Assembly (NCBI RefSeq): GCF_900177675.1
Contig: NZ_FXWM01000002.1
Location: forward strand, 521,839-585,838
Reading direction: 5' to 3'
DNA length: 64,000 bases
Origin: Bacillus sp. OV166
Lineage (GTDB): Bacteria > Bacillota > Bacilli > Bacillales > Cytobacillaceae
Shown here: positions 8,951 to 17,847 of the stretch, piece after piece
How positions within the stretch are numbered: the stretch's first letter is position 1
How the letters are laid out: each line of letters starts with the position of its first letter
Translations under genes and position numbers: made by a program
The notes under the pieces: model-generated
Told to the model about the DNA's origin: nothing
Databases searched by the model: none
Seen by the model: only the letters and a program-made list of their open reading frames with translations

Positions 8951-10129
8951 TTACAGTAAGGTAATTTTGTATTTTTTTAGATCAAGAAATTGTATGAATT
9001 CTTTGGCCAGAAATTCGGGGGAATGCTTCTTACCTTCGTGCGTCCAGAAAATAGCAAGACCGATGATCATTCCTGACACATAATAGGCATACATGTCCTT
9101 GCTCGCTTTAAGGGTAATATCCTGCTTAAGGTAAAACTTGCTAAGACAGCCGATAATCTCAGGTATCGGATCAGGAATACCATAATCAGCGTTGATAAAG
9201 TGGACAACTGACAAATGCTCGGTCAGATAAGTAAACAACTTGACAAGGACTTTTTCTGATTCTGCAACAGTATAGTTTTCTGTCCGTTCTTCAATCGTAA
9301 AAATATTGATAAGGTTACGGCAAAAATCCTCAATGATTTCTTTAAACAGGGCATCTTTATCAGTGTAGTGGTCATAGAAAGTTGCCCTGCGAATATCGCT
9401 TTTACGAGTGATATTCGAAATCGTGACGGCCGAATAATTCTTTGTTTCTAGAATCAATTCCGATAATGCTTCCTTTAAACCTTGCCTTGTCCGTAAAACC
9501 CTCCGATCTACATGCTCCTTATCTTCCATTTCTTTAACAGAATTGCCAAATATCCAATAAAAGCGCTTCTCAGAAATTAGCTCCCAGAATTCTTGACTGA
9601 TTTGTTCTGGTGAAAACCCCACGCCTTCATTAATCCAATATAAAATAATTGCATATGTGTACAATGCCCGGTAATGGGTATAAAGCTCCTGCTCTAATGG
9701 AGACAAAGGAACATTTAAAGGTGATAAGACTACTTCTTTATTAAAGATATCGATAAAAAATCTATGAAAATTAACATAGGGCATTTTATTTCGGTCTATC
9801 ATTGTTCTGAAGAAAGCTTTATTTTCGGAAACAAACGATAAGGTCGGATGGACTCTTAGGTTCATATGATGCAAATTGATATAGGACCCGTCTTTCAGGG
9901 AATCAAGAATGGCTTTTCTCAAGCCTTCCTTTTTTTCCTCAATAATTTCTTCGAACACTTCAAATTTATCTTCGTAGTGAAAGTACAAGGAACCTCTGCT
10001 GACACCCGCCTCTTCAGTTATTTCTTTTATAGTAATCTGACGGATGTCTTTTTCTGCTAGCAAATTCAATAATGTATCTTTAATTTTCCTTGTAACAGAT
10101 TCAGCGTGGCTTTCTTTCATGGATGACAT
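8951..10129 (-). CDS. Double TetR-family transcriptional regulator (two TetR units fused)
   Basis: The protein has 392 residues, twice the usual TetR length. It carries two complete N-terminal DNA-binding domains: residues 12-60 (VTRKIKDTLLNLL, HTH near 31-50 ending SRGSLYFHYEDK) and residues 209-265 (VLRTRQGLKEALSELI, HTH near 234-253 ending RRATFYDHYTDKD). Each is followed by a helical ligand domain. Some TetR regulators dimerise; a fused pair could act as a covalent dimer with two different half-site or ligand preferences. It is divergent from the aldehyde/alcohol dehydrogenase operon, and the shared promoter region has a palindrome (10198-10213), so it most likely represses that operon and itself. 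Confidence 0.88.
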   Translation of the reverse strand: MSSMKESHAESVTRKIKDTLLNLLAEKDIRQITIKEITEEAGVSRGSLYFHYEDKFEVFEEIIEEKKEGLRKAILDSLKDGSYINLHHMNLRVHPTLSFVSENKAFFRTMIDRNKMPYVNFHRFFIDIFNKEVVLSPLNVPLSPLEQELYTHYRALYTYAIILYWINEGVGFSPEQISQEFWELISEKRFYWIFGNSVKEMEDKEHVDRRVLRTRQGLKEALSELILETKNYSAVTISNITRKSDIRRATFYDHYTDKDALFKEIIEDFCRNLINIFTIEERTENYTVAESEKVLVKLFTYLTEHLSVVHFINADYGIPDPIPEIIGCLSKFYLKQDITLKASKDMYAYYVSGMIIGLAIFWTHEGKKHSPEFLAKEFIQFLDLKKYKITLL

Positions 10130-10197
10130 AGGATCTCCTCCCCTGGTTAATCAAATAATAAGCATGAAAGGCGGACATTGAACAATTTAACTTAATA

Positions 10198-10213
10198 TGT
10201 ACGATAAAGTACA
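10198..10213. promoter_or_regulatory. Candidate operator of the double TetR regulator
   Basis: TGTAC-GATAAA-GTACA is a 5-6-5 inverted repeat in the 207-bp gap between the divergent regulator and dehydrogenase genes, about 70 bp upstream of the regulator start and 125 bp upstream of the dehydrogenase start. A TATAAT at 10254-10259 faces the dehydrogenase operon, but I could not find a well-spaced -35. Confidence 0.45.
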
Positions 10214-10336
10214 AACGATTTATGATTGTCTTTTTTTCGACACATTCCACATCTATAATAGATTTGCAGGATAAAGAAAGCAAACATTGAAAACAACTTA
10301 TAGGTTTACTCAACTTGTTTTAAGGAGGAAAAGAAC

Positions 10337-11674
10337 ATGGATGTACAAACAAAACAGGATATACAGCGTGTGTTCCAGCTTCAGAAAAAGAATCAAAAAA
10401 GTAAGCGTGTGACTACCGCAGAACAGCGTAAAGCTAAGCTAAACCGTTTCTTGGATGTAATTACGGCCAATGAGGAAGAAATCATTGCAGCGATTCGCGA
10501 TGATGTCCGCAAGCCTTATATTGAAGTAAAACTAGCTGAAGTAGTTGGTACAGTTAAATCTATTAAACATAATATCGCAAACCTTGACGAGTGGATGGCT
10601 TCTAAAGAAGTAGGATCATCCATTAGTCCCGATGCTCAAGGAATTTTAATGTATGAACCTAAAGGGGTTTGTTTGATCCTCGGACCATGGAACTATCCTT
10701 TTATGTTGACAATGGTTCCACTTGCTTCAGCAATTGCCGCTGGAAACACTGCAATTGTGAAACTATCTGATTTTACAATGAAGACGAGTAATATTGCAGC
10801 TAAGATTATCCGTGAAGCATTTGATGAGAGTGATGTAGCAATTTTTGAGGGTGAAGTTGATGTGGCGACAGAGCTTTTAGAACAGCCATTTGATCATATC
10901 TTCTTTACTGGAAGCACTAATGTCGGAAAAATCGTTATGGCAGCTGCTGCGAAGAATCTTTCTTCTGTCACACTTGAACTAGGCGGTAAGAGCCCAACAA
11001 TTATTGACAACGGCTATGATTTAATGGATGCAGCCAAAAAGATTGCAATTGGCAAATTTATCAATGCGGGACAGACATGCGTTGCTCCGGATTACGTCTT
11101 CATAAAAAAAGAAGAGCAGGCAATGTTTGCCGGCATCATGGAAAAGGTTGTCCAAGCAGGATTCCTGGCAGAAGATGGTACTGTTGACCGTAATAAATTC
11201 ACACAAATTGTCAATGATCGCAACTTCAATCGTGTAAAATCTTTGTTTGACGATGCAATTAGAAAAGGTGCAGAGATTGCATTCGGTGGTCAATTCGATG
11301 CAAGCGACCGTACAATTGCACCAACAGTCTTGATTAATGTCACACCAGATATGGCCATCATGCAGGAAGAGATCTTTGCGCCAATCCTTCCAATCTTGGA
11401 TTACGATCAGCTTGATGAAGTGATTGATTATATAAATGACCGTGACAAACCACTGGCGCTGTATGTATTCAGCCAAAATCAAGAGGTCATTGACGAAGTA
11501 TTGAACAACACAACATCCGGAAATGCTTCAGTAAATGATGTAGTTGTTCACTTCACTGATGTAAACCTCCCATTTGGAGGAGTAAATACAAGCGGTATGG
11601 GTTCTTATCATGGGGTTTATGGATTCAGAGAATTCTCCCATGAAAAAGGCGTATTCATACAGGCTAAAAAATAA
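10337..11674 (+). CDS. NAD(P)-dependent aldehyde dehydrogenase (class 3-like)
   Basis: 445 residues, the length of the short class 3 / fatty or aromatic aldehyde dehydrogenases. It oxidises an aldehyde to the acid. The cofactor-fold motif FTGSTNVG is at 190-197, the general base Glu214 is in TLELGGKSP, and the catalytic Cys248 is in NAGQTCVAPDY. GPWNYPF near 117 is the conserved N-terminal motif. AAGGAGGAAAA precedes ATG 10337. It is the first gene of a two-gene operon with an iron alcohol dehydrogenase 61 bp downstream. Together they convert an alcohol through its aldehyde to the acid, or detoxify aldehydes. Regulation is presumably by the divergent double TetR protein. Confidence 0.92.
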   Translation: MDVQTKQDIQRVFQLQKKNQKSKRVTTAEQRKAKLNRFLDVITANEEEIIAAIRDDVRKPYIEVKLAEVVGTVKSIKHNIANLDEWMASKEVGSSISPDAQGILMYEPKGVCLILGPWNYPFMLTMVPLASAIAAGNTAIVKLSDFTMKTSNIAAKIIREAFDESDVAIFEGEVDVATELLEQPFDHIFFTGSTNVGKIVMAAAAKNLSSVTLELGGKSPTIIDNGYDLMDAAKKIAIGKFINAGQTCVAPDYVFIKKEEQAMFAGIMEKVVQAGFLAEDGTVDRNKFTQIVNDRNFNRVKSLFDDAIRKGAEIAFGGQFDASDRTIAPTVLINVTPDMAIMQEEIFAPILPILDYDQLDEVIDYINDRDKPLALYVFSQNQEVIDEVLNNTTSGNASVNDVVVHFTDVNLPFGGVNTSGMGSYHGVYGFREFSHEKGVFIQAKK

Positions 11675-11735
11675 GAAATTGCATCTTGAGCAATTTTATT
11701 TCTATATCATAAGATCACAAGGAGTGTTATAAAAA

Positions 11736-12926
11736 ATGGATTTAATCAATCAACCATTCAATCTTAATCTTAATGTGGACTTGAAATTTGGTCTGAATAT
11801 TGTTCAGCAAGAACTGGCAAATAGCGTGAGACAAGCTAATAAAAATAAAGCATTTATTGTTACAGATAAAGGATTAGTTGCTTCAGGTGTCATCGAAAAA
11901 GTGACGGCTCCCTTAACTGAAGCAGGCATTGAGTATTACGTTTTCTCTGATGTGGAGGCTAACCCGCCAGCAAACTCTGTTATGGCTGGAGTAGAAAAGT
12001 ACAATGAGGAACAAGCTGACATGATTATTACAATTGGTGGCGGAAGTGCAATCGATTATGCAAAAGCATTGGCTGTCGGAGCAACACATGAAGGATTTGT
12101 TCTTGACTACAGTATTGGCGGCAAGCCTATTGAAGACAAGCTTCCATTATTGTTTGCGATTGGTACCACAATCGGTACTGGTTCCGAGGTTACTCGTGTA
12201 AGTGTTATTACTGACACAGATGCTGGCAGAAAATTAGTTCTAGCGTCACCATACATCATCCCTAAAACTGTATTTGTGGATCCATCATTGACTCTAGGAC
12301 TTCCAAGACAGCATGTGGCAGCAACTGGTGCAGACGCACTTGTCCATGCAATTGAATCTTATGTTTCATTACCTGCAAATCCATTTACTGATGCCCTTGC
12401 ATTGCAAGCAATTCGCATGATCTGGGATAATCTTCCTCAGACTTATGCACACGCAGCAAACGTTGAAGCTCGTGCGCAGGTACACCTTGCAAGCACACTT
12501 GCTGGTATGTCATTCAGCATTGCCGGCCTGGGAATGGTACACTCATTGTCCCACCCAATGTCTGCAAGATATCATGTACCACACGGTCTTGCGAATGCAA
12601 TTATTTTGCCGCATATTATCGAACATAATATCCCTGCTAATCCCAAGAAATACGCTGATATTGCCCGCATGTTCGATCCAGCATTAGCTTTGGAAACTGA
12701 TACACAGGCAGCAAAAAGGCTTGTACTTCTTGTAAAAGAATTCTTGCGTTCTATAGATATTCCTGAAAACTTCAGCTATCTTGGAGTTGAATTTACTGAG
12801 GACAAGATTGCTCAATTAGCAGAAGATGCAATGAACGATCATGGTACTGTTCATTTCAACCCTCGTAAAGCAGTAGTAGAAGATATCGTTAAAATCTACA
12901 GCATTGTTCTTCCTGCACAGAAGTAA
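11736..12926 (+). CDS. Iron-containing alcohol dehydrogenase (group III)
   Basis: 396 residues, typical of the Fe-ADH family. The NAD-binding GGGSAID is at 101-107. The four metal ligands are in place: Asp200 and His204 in GADALVHAIESY, and His269 and His283 in MVHSLSHP and YHVPHGLANA, with the 14-residue spacing seen in FucO. The cytosolic enzyme interconverts a primary alcohol or lactaldehyde-like compound with its aldehyde. AAGGAGTG precedes the ATG. A strong terminator follows 20 bp after the stop, ending the operon. Confidence 0.92.
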   Translation: MDLINQPFNLNLNVDLKFGLNIVQQELANSVRQANKNKAFIVTDKGLVASGVIEKVTAPLTEAGIEYYVFSDVEANPPANSVMAGVEKYNEEQADMIITIGGGSAIDYAKALAVGATHEGFVLDYSIGGKPIEDKLPLLFAIGTTIGTGSEVTRVSVITDTDAGRKLVLASPYIIPKTVFVDPSLTLGLPRQHVAATGADALVHAIESYVSLPANPFTDALALQAIRMIWDNLPQTYAHAANVEARAQVHLASTLAGMSFSIAGLGMVHSLSHPMSARYHVPHGLANAIILPHIIEHNIPANPKKYADIARMFDPALALETDTQAAKRLVLLVKEFLRSIDIPENFSYLGVEFTEDKIAQLAEDAMNDHGTVHFNPRKAVVEDIVKIYSIVLPAQK

Positions 12927-12946
12927 GAAAATAGATCTTCTGCTAA

Positions 12947-12980
12947 AAGCCTTCCGTTGAAGGAAGGCTTTTTATTTTTT
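12947..12980 (+). terminator. Terminator of the aldehyde/alcohol dehydrogenase operon
   Basis: Stem AAGCCTTCC / GGAAGGCTT with a 6-base loop followed by TTTATTTTTT. Confidence 0.9.
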
Positions 12981-13057
12981 CATGATTATTATATTTTTCA
13001 ATTGAGATGGTCCATTTACGGTCGGTTCCACATAATAATGTAGACTTATAAATTCTC

Positions 13058-13984
13058 TCAACTACACTGGTAGTGCAAGTACCCTATTAAAAATAACCTC
13101 GAACCATTTAATAGAGTCGGTAATCCTGAGGCGAGTTGACCAGAACTAGTGTTCAAAGACGACAATCCAGTTCCTAATGAACTAAATCCATTCCTTACTT
13201 GTGTCATCCCCACTTGAATTTGACCCGCACCACTGGATATTTGGGTAGCAGCGTTACTTAATTTTTGGGCACCGGATGAAAATCCACCTATAGAACCAAC
13301 CTGTGTTTGCATTCCGTTCACAATATCTTTGGTTCCGGAAGATAATTGGCTGATTCCTGTAGTAATCTTCTTAGAACCATTGCTTGCATCTTCAATGCTA
13401 TTTCCTATCGAGGCAATGTCACCAAAAACCACCTCGGCATAATTTTTGCTCAATTGTTGAGACAATTTTGTTCTGATTTTATCAACACCTGTTGTGCCAA
13501 TTTGGGAAGCGATGAAGTTGCTTCCTACATCCACCTTATAATAAAGATTAAGTGGTATCGGTTTTTGAGAAGTTAAAGTTGTTGCTCGTTTTGAAAAATT
13601 ATCTGGAATAAAAATCTCAAAATAGTATTGATTATTTTTTAATCCTGTATCCGCCTTCTCCTTATTTACAAATCTCCAATTGAAGCTCTTGTCTTTCTTT
13701 AATTCCTTTACAAGTTCATTTCCAATTGCATATGTTTTTCCTTTATAATGGACCTTAACATCTTCATTTACTACAGCAACGGGAAGCCGCTCTAAATGGG
13801 CATACGGATCCCAATTGGCCCACAAATAGGTTCCACTGTATAGGGTGGGTACAAATAATATAACAAAAATGGCAGCCATTTGTTTTTTGTTTTTTAAAAT
13901 ATGTATCCATTCATTTTTAATCCAAGCAACATCCATTTGTATGCACCTCAAAATATATTGAACTTTCTTGTATTTCTTCCTCAT
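13058..13984 (-). pseudogene. YhgE/Pip-family membrane protein, N-terminal part only
   Basis: 308 codons match the N-terminus of YhgE/Pip proteins (normally 700 residues or more). There is a first membrane helix MAAIFVILFVPTLYSGTYLW near residues 36-55, the conserved WDPYAHLERLPVAVVNED, and then the coiled region with repeated SSG-type heptads (residues 205-295). The last dozen residues (after LPTLLNG) are out of family and the C-terminal membrane domain is missing, so the gene was cut by a deletion near 13090. These proteins span the membrane and act in phage reception or export of small WXG-type cargo; this copy cannot. Confidence 0.8.
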
Positions 13985-14240
13985 TTTTTGTTTGAAGTAA
14001 AAGATTTATGCAGAGTATTTAAGAATTATGTTGAAAAATGGTGATATAGGGGAACAGAAAATCCTCTTCAATCTTTTAACGTATTAAATGTCACTATTAA
14101 CTTTATTTTCAATTCATACTGCTCGTAAGTATCGTAGTCCACGTTACTCTAAGTACATTCCTTCACTTCCCCCTTGAACCTTACGCCACATTAGGTTGTA
14201 TAGTAAAGTTGTAAGAAAATTAACCATCCGAAAGGAGGTT

Positions 14241-14528
14241 GTGAACATTAGTAAAAAGAATTGGAAAATAGGGGAATTAGCGAAACAGACGGGTCTTTCG
14301 ATCCGAACACTTCACCATTACGACCAAATAGGGCTTTTATCCCCGTCAATGTATACTGAGTCAGGTCATAGAATTTATAACGAAATTGATATTGCCAAAC
14401 TTCAACAAATTATGTCACTTAAACAGTTAGATTTTTCTTTGGAAAAAATTAAAGAAGTCATTGAAAACCAAGATTTTGATCCAATTGAGCTTGATGTCTC
14501 TCTCAGAGAATTGGCTTTTCCATTTTAA
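14241..14528 (+). pseudogene. MerR-family regulator, DNA-binding part only
   Basis: The winged HTH is complete: WKIGELAKQTGLSIRTLHHY and DQIGLLSPS, then the RIYNEIDIAKLQQI helix. The C-terminal effector domain is absent; the frame ends after DVSLRELAFPF. A strong AAAGGAGG (14231-14238) sets the start near GTG 14241 or the non-standard ATT 14247. No ATG is suitably placed, and the upstream part of the open frame lies before the ribosome site. Full TipA/MerR relatives are 240 residues or more. The truncation and the neighbouring P450 relic make this a dead fragment. Confidence 0.7.
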
Positions 14529-14669
14529 ACTATCCTGTCCTTGATTTAAGTGCACACCTTAACAATCTCACTAAGCTTTAACACTGATATCTTCTTTCTT
14601 AAATGTTCTTGTTCCATTTCCGGCCCGTTTATTAAGAAGAAAATACACCTCTTAATAGGTAAAAGTTTC

Positions 14670-15135
14670 TGCTTTTGTTGAGAAAAGGTTCCTATCCATT
14701 CAAACTCATTACCGGAATGAACAACGCAAGAACCCATATTGGCTACAACAAAACTATAGAGGAATCCTTGTGTTTTTATCCGCCTGTGCACGCGATAGGA
14801 CAAATTGCAAAAGAGGAAGTTGTAATCGAGGTTAAGACCATAAATGCAGGATCCTAGGTGATTAGCTGGGTGGCATCAGCAAATCGTGATGAGCGTAAAT
14901 TTACGGATGCTTCAAAATTTATCATTGATCGTAAGCCCAATCCTCATTTAAGTTTCGGATTTGGTATTCATTTTTGCCTTGGTACCCATTAGCCAGGTTA
15001 GAGGCAAACATATCCCTTGAAATATTGCTTAAGCTTTTCTCAAAACTTGTTTTAAAAACGGGTTCGGAGCTTGAATCTATTCCAAGCCCATTTGTTTTTG
15101 GTGTAAAGAACTATCCGGTAACTTTTCAAAGTTAG
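14670..15135 (+). pseudogene. Cytochrome P450, C-terminal fragment with stop and frameshift
   Basis: Recognisable P450 pieces occur in order. EESLCFYPPVHAIGQIAKEE is the K-helix ExxR region, with the Arg replaced by Cys. VISWVASANRDERKF follows after an in-frame TAG. Then comes the heme loop FGFGIHFCLG with its Cys ligand. After CLGTH one base is missing, and ARLEANISLEILL continues in the next frame to a TAG at 15133. Two disabling changes, a damaged ExxR and no N-terminal half mean a relic of a bacterial class I P450 such as the CYP107 group. Confidence 0.85.
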
Positions 15136-15300
15136 CGAAAAAAAGAGGCTAAAGCGACAAAAAGGTGCTGCATCTTATTTTCAAAGTTTTTTGAATAACT
15201 ATTGGGGAATTTTGTTTAAGAATAATGAATCAACCTTTTCCTGGGTGCTTATTTATTAAGCAATATTCTTCCACGATCGGTTGCTTTTCAAGAATAACAA

Positions 15301-15345
15301 AAAAGCCCAATTTCTCAGTACAAAATTGAGAAATTGGGCTTTATA
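15301..15345. terminator. Strong bidirectional terminator
   Basis: A 13-bp perfect stem GCCCAATTTCTCA (15305-15317) / TGAGAAATTGGGC (15327-15339) with A and T runs on both sides. It separates the P450 relic from the YrhD relic. The 300 bases around it hold no gene. Confidence 0.85.
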
Positions 15346-15517
15346 TTGTAATTTCCTTAGCATTGTAAATTCGTGTTTTGCTGACTTAATTTAGGGGTAT
15401 CGGGCCTCCTGCAATTGCATCTATTTCAAAACACTGACAGTTAGATTTATTGCCAGCAGACATAAAATAAGATTACTGATTCTACCCCTTATTTTCAACT
15501 AGAACAAGCTCCTTTTT

Positions 15518-15983
15518 CTAGGTAGGCTTAAACAGATGGTAATTGGGTGAGCAGATCCGTGCTTGAGTCCTCGTCATTGTAGCGCCATTATTCCCATGAA
15601 ATGAATCTGATTGGCTGCTAGATGTTTCTTGAGTCTGTGCAGTGATTTTCCGTTTCATAGGAATCGCCATTAGTCCCATCCAGCCAAGCGCAGTCTTTTG
15701 CTTCAATATCAGTCGCAGCTACGTTTTTCACGGTTTCTTTAATAGGTTCTACAATCTCTGTTATGGCACCAATCGTATCATTTTTTAATAATTCAATCGT
15801 TGCAACTGACTGGGCAAAGTCATAGGACTTTGTTAACAAATTCACAAGTTCGTTTAATTTTGGGAGCTGTTCTACTAAAGTAGTCAATGATTTCTGAACT
15901 TCTTGCTTCAACAACTGATCAAGCACATCAAGTTGGTCTCGGTTGGTCTCTTCTAGCTTTGGTCTGTCCATAACTTCTAACAT
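15518..15983 (-). pseudogene. YrhD-like DUF1641 protein, C-terminally broken
   Basis: The first 96 codons (15983-15696) match DUF1641 proteins such as B. subtilis YrhD, found beside the formate dehydrogenase-like gene yrhE: EQLPKLNELVNLLTKSYDFA and NDTIGAITEIVEPIKETVKN. After IEAKD the sequence leaves the family. Two frames (stops at 15618 and 15518) run on without resemblance, so the C-terminal third has been replaced. No formate dehydrogenase gene is present next to it. DUF1641 proteins are small partners of FdhA-type oxidoreductases. Confidence 0.75.
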
Positions 15984-16115
15984 ATCGATAGGCCGTTAGT
16001 AATTGGTTTGGTTACTCTTTTTAATGAATGGTCCATTTATGAATGACCTAAATAAATTTCCGTAATACGTTCTACCGCGAGAGTTCCTGAAATGATCCGA
16101 TTGTTAGATAATTAG

Positions 16116-16502
16116 TTAACCATTAAAATTTTCGGCTTTGTTTGACATCGATTGTAATGCTTTTCTAAAAACATCATCATTCATTTTCTCTTTTGAGTTG
16201 ATGTCAGAATCCTCTTGATCTGCCTTACTAAAAGATTGGAGAGCTTGCCGGTAGGCTTGGTCACTTATACTAGAGGTTTTGGGCTGTTCCAATTCATTAA
16301 TTATTATTTTTTCTTGACCCTTTGTTTCAACAGGATTAGCGGTTGGCAAAGATGGTTCGACCTCTTCTTTACTTGGTTCTAGCCCCTTATTCTGTGAACC
16401 ATGCTTTAAAGTCTTTTCATTCGTAACTGCGTTCATGTTGAACATCATTAAAACGGCTATAATTACGATTGCAATGGCAACTAATGAGATGATTACTAAC
16501 AT
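16116..16502 (-). CDS. Small membrane-anchored protein of unknown function
   Basis: 128 residues. One N-terminal membrane helix (residues 2-23, LVIISLVAIAIVIIAVLMMF) is followed by a hydrophilic, low-complexity tail rich in Glu, Lys and Ser. The tail carries two copies of a short motif, AYRQALQSFSKAD and VFRKALQSMSNKA (residues 83-95 and 111-123), which look like related amphipathic helices. The start codon overlaps the flavodoxin stop (TAATG), so the two are translationally coupled and it belongs to the MarR-controlled operon. I do not recognise a family. Confidence 0.7.
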   Translation of the reverse strand: MLVIISLVAIAIVIIAVLMMFNMNAVTNEKTLKHGSQNKGLEPSKEEVEPSLPTANPVETKGQEKIIINELEQPKTSSISDQAYRQALQSFSKADQEDSDINSKEKMNDDVFRKALQSMSNKAENFNG

Positions 16503-17047
16503 TATTTATCCTCTCCGTGTTTTTCATTGGTAAAAGATTTTGTAACCTGAGCAACCCGTTCCCCTAAGGCTCTTCCTAATTCGAAACCTTCTTTTGGAAT
16601 AATCGCGGAACTCTCTACAGGACAGGTAATCCCAACACCATAATAAGAACCATATAATGCATTTGCTGGTATATTTCCAGGTAATCCAACAATAATCATA
16701 CCTTGATGAAGCATCGGGGTAATCAGGTTAAGCATGGTTGCTTCTACACCGCCATGGGTAGTTGCTGTTGTACAGAAGACGGCTCCAATTTTATTAACTA
16801 ATTTTCCCTCTGCCCATAAATAGCCCAATCTATCAATCCATGCTTTTAGCCCAGAACTAATCGTCCCAAAATGACCTGGACAGCCCCAGATGATCGCATC
16901 CATTTCTGAAAGCTTATATATATCCGCTTGATTAACATGATCAATGTATACTTCCGCCCCATTTACTCTTTGAGCACCTTCAGCAATCGATTGCGCAAGT
17001 GTTTTGGTATGCTCTCCTTCGCTATCATAAATGACATAAATCTTCAT
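16502..17047 (-). CDS. Flavodoxin-family NAD(P)H:quinone reductase, WrbA-like
   Basis: 181 residues with a flavodoxin fold. The FMN phosphate loop near residues 9-16 is in the form DSEGEHTKTLA. The isoalloxazine loops are WGCPGHFGTISSGLKAWIDR and FCTTATTHGGVEATML, the latter matching the WrbA TGG-type loop. WrbA enzymes perform two-electron reduction of quinones in the cytosol. It lies downstream of an HlyD/EmrB efflux pair and upstream of a coupled small membrane protein. This context suggests the operon answers quinone or phenolic stress, as MarR-quinone reductase pairs do in B. subtilis. Confidence 0.85.
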   Translation of the reverse strand: MKIYVIYDSEGEHTKTLAQSIAEGAQRVNGAEVYIDHVNQADIYKLSEMDAIIWGCPGHFGTISSGLKAWIDRLGYLWAEGKLVNKIGAVFCTTATTHGGVEATMLNLITPMLHQGMIIVGLPGNIPANALYGSYYGVGITCPVESSAIIPKEGFELGRALGERVAQVTKSFTNEKHGEDK

Positions 17048-17123
17048 CTTTCAATTCCTCCTTATTGTTGAAACAGTATTAAAATCTGATTTAATTCCTC
17101 AAAAATGATACACATCTAACAGA

Positions 17124-17156
17124 TGAATCCCCATTTGCATGAGCAAAAGGGGAATT
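17124..17156. terminator. Hairpin between adaptor and flavodoxin genes
   Basis: Arms GAATCCCCATTTGC and GCAAAAGGGGAATTC enclose a 4-base loop. No long T run follows on the minus strand, so it may attenuate transcription or protect RNA rather than end the operon. Confidence 0.5.
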
Positions 17157-17175
17157 CATAAAGGTAAATAAATAA

Positions 17176-17811
17176 TTATATAGAAATTTTGACTTCGGCA
17201 TTCATTCCGGGCAGTACCTTGATTGATGGATTTTGAATCGAAATTTTTACTGGTACCTTTTGAGTTACTTTTGTATAATTTCCGCTTGAGTTTTGAGATG
17301 GAAGAGCAGAAAATACTGAATTTGTCGCATAACCAATTTCTTCAATTTTCCCACTATATAATGATCCAGATTCCCCGTCGACAGTAATATCAACACTATC
17401 GCCAACTTCTATATTGTTTAAATCATTTTCTGCAATATTGGCTGTAATATATAAATTATTCATATCAGCTGTTTGGGCTAAAACCTGACCAGCCTGTACC
17501 ATTTGGTTCGCTTTTACTTCATTTTTGATGATGGTTCCTTCTGACATGCTGTCAATAGGAAGAGCCTGTTGTCCATTTGTAATTTTGCCTAATTCTTCTT
17601 TTTCAGAGACAATCTCTCCCTCTTTACCATTCCAATTTGTCAATAAGCCAGAATTTGTTGCTACAACTTGTGCAATATCCGCCGAGACAATAGCATCCTC
17701 TGTTTTAACGTAATTCTGATTCTCATAGTAGTAGTATCCACCTGATGCAATTAATGCTAAAACTACGACCATACCTACAATATTAATTAGTATTAAACGA
17801 CCTTTACTCAT
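17176..17811 (-). CDS. HlyD/EmrA-family efflux adaptor
   Basis: 211 residues with one N-terminal membrane anchor (residues 6-27), then a short biotinyl-lipoyl-like barrel: AIVSADIAQVVATNSGLLTNWNGKEG in the first half, GTIIKNEVKANQMVQAGQVLA in the second. A C-terminal beta barrel ends KVLPGMNAEVKISI. The long alpha-helical hairpin of Gram-negative EmrA is absent, normal for Firmicute versions. It partners the DHA2 transporter 36 bp upstream and bridges it to the cell wall side. MarR control is inferred from the operator upstream of the operon. Confidence 0.88.
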   Translation of the reverse strand: MSKGRLILINIVGMVVVLALIASGGYYYYENQNYVKTEDAIVSADIAQVVATNSGLLTNWNGKEGEIVSEKEELGKITNGQQALPIDSMSEGTIIKNEVKANQMVQAGQVLAQTADMNNLYITANIAENDLNNIEVGDSVDITVDGESGSLYSGKIEEIGYATNSVFSALPSQNSSGNYTKVTQKVPVKISIQNPSIKVLPGMNAEVKISI

Positions 17812-17847
17812 GTTTCAAATCTCTCCTAACTTTTTTTGTTATTTAAT

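Noticed and set aside
11021..11482. 153-codon minus-strand frame
   Set aside because: Antisense to the aldehyde dehydrogenase, whose motifs and ribosome site are clear.
14546..14803. 85-codon minus-strand gene between MerR and P450 relics
   Set aside because: It overlaps the P450 relic, whose plus-strand reading is certain, and has no recognisable domain or ribosome site.
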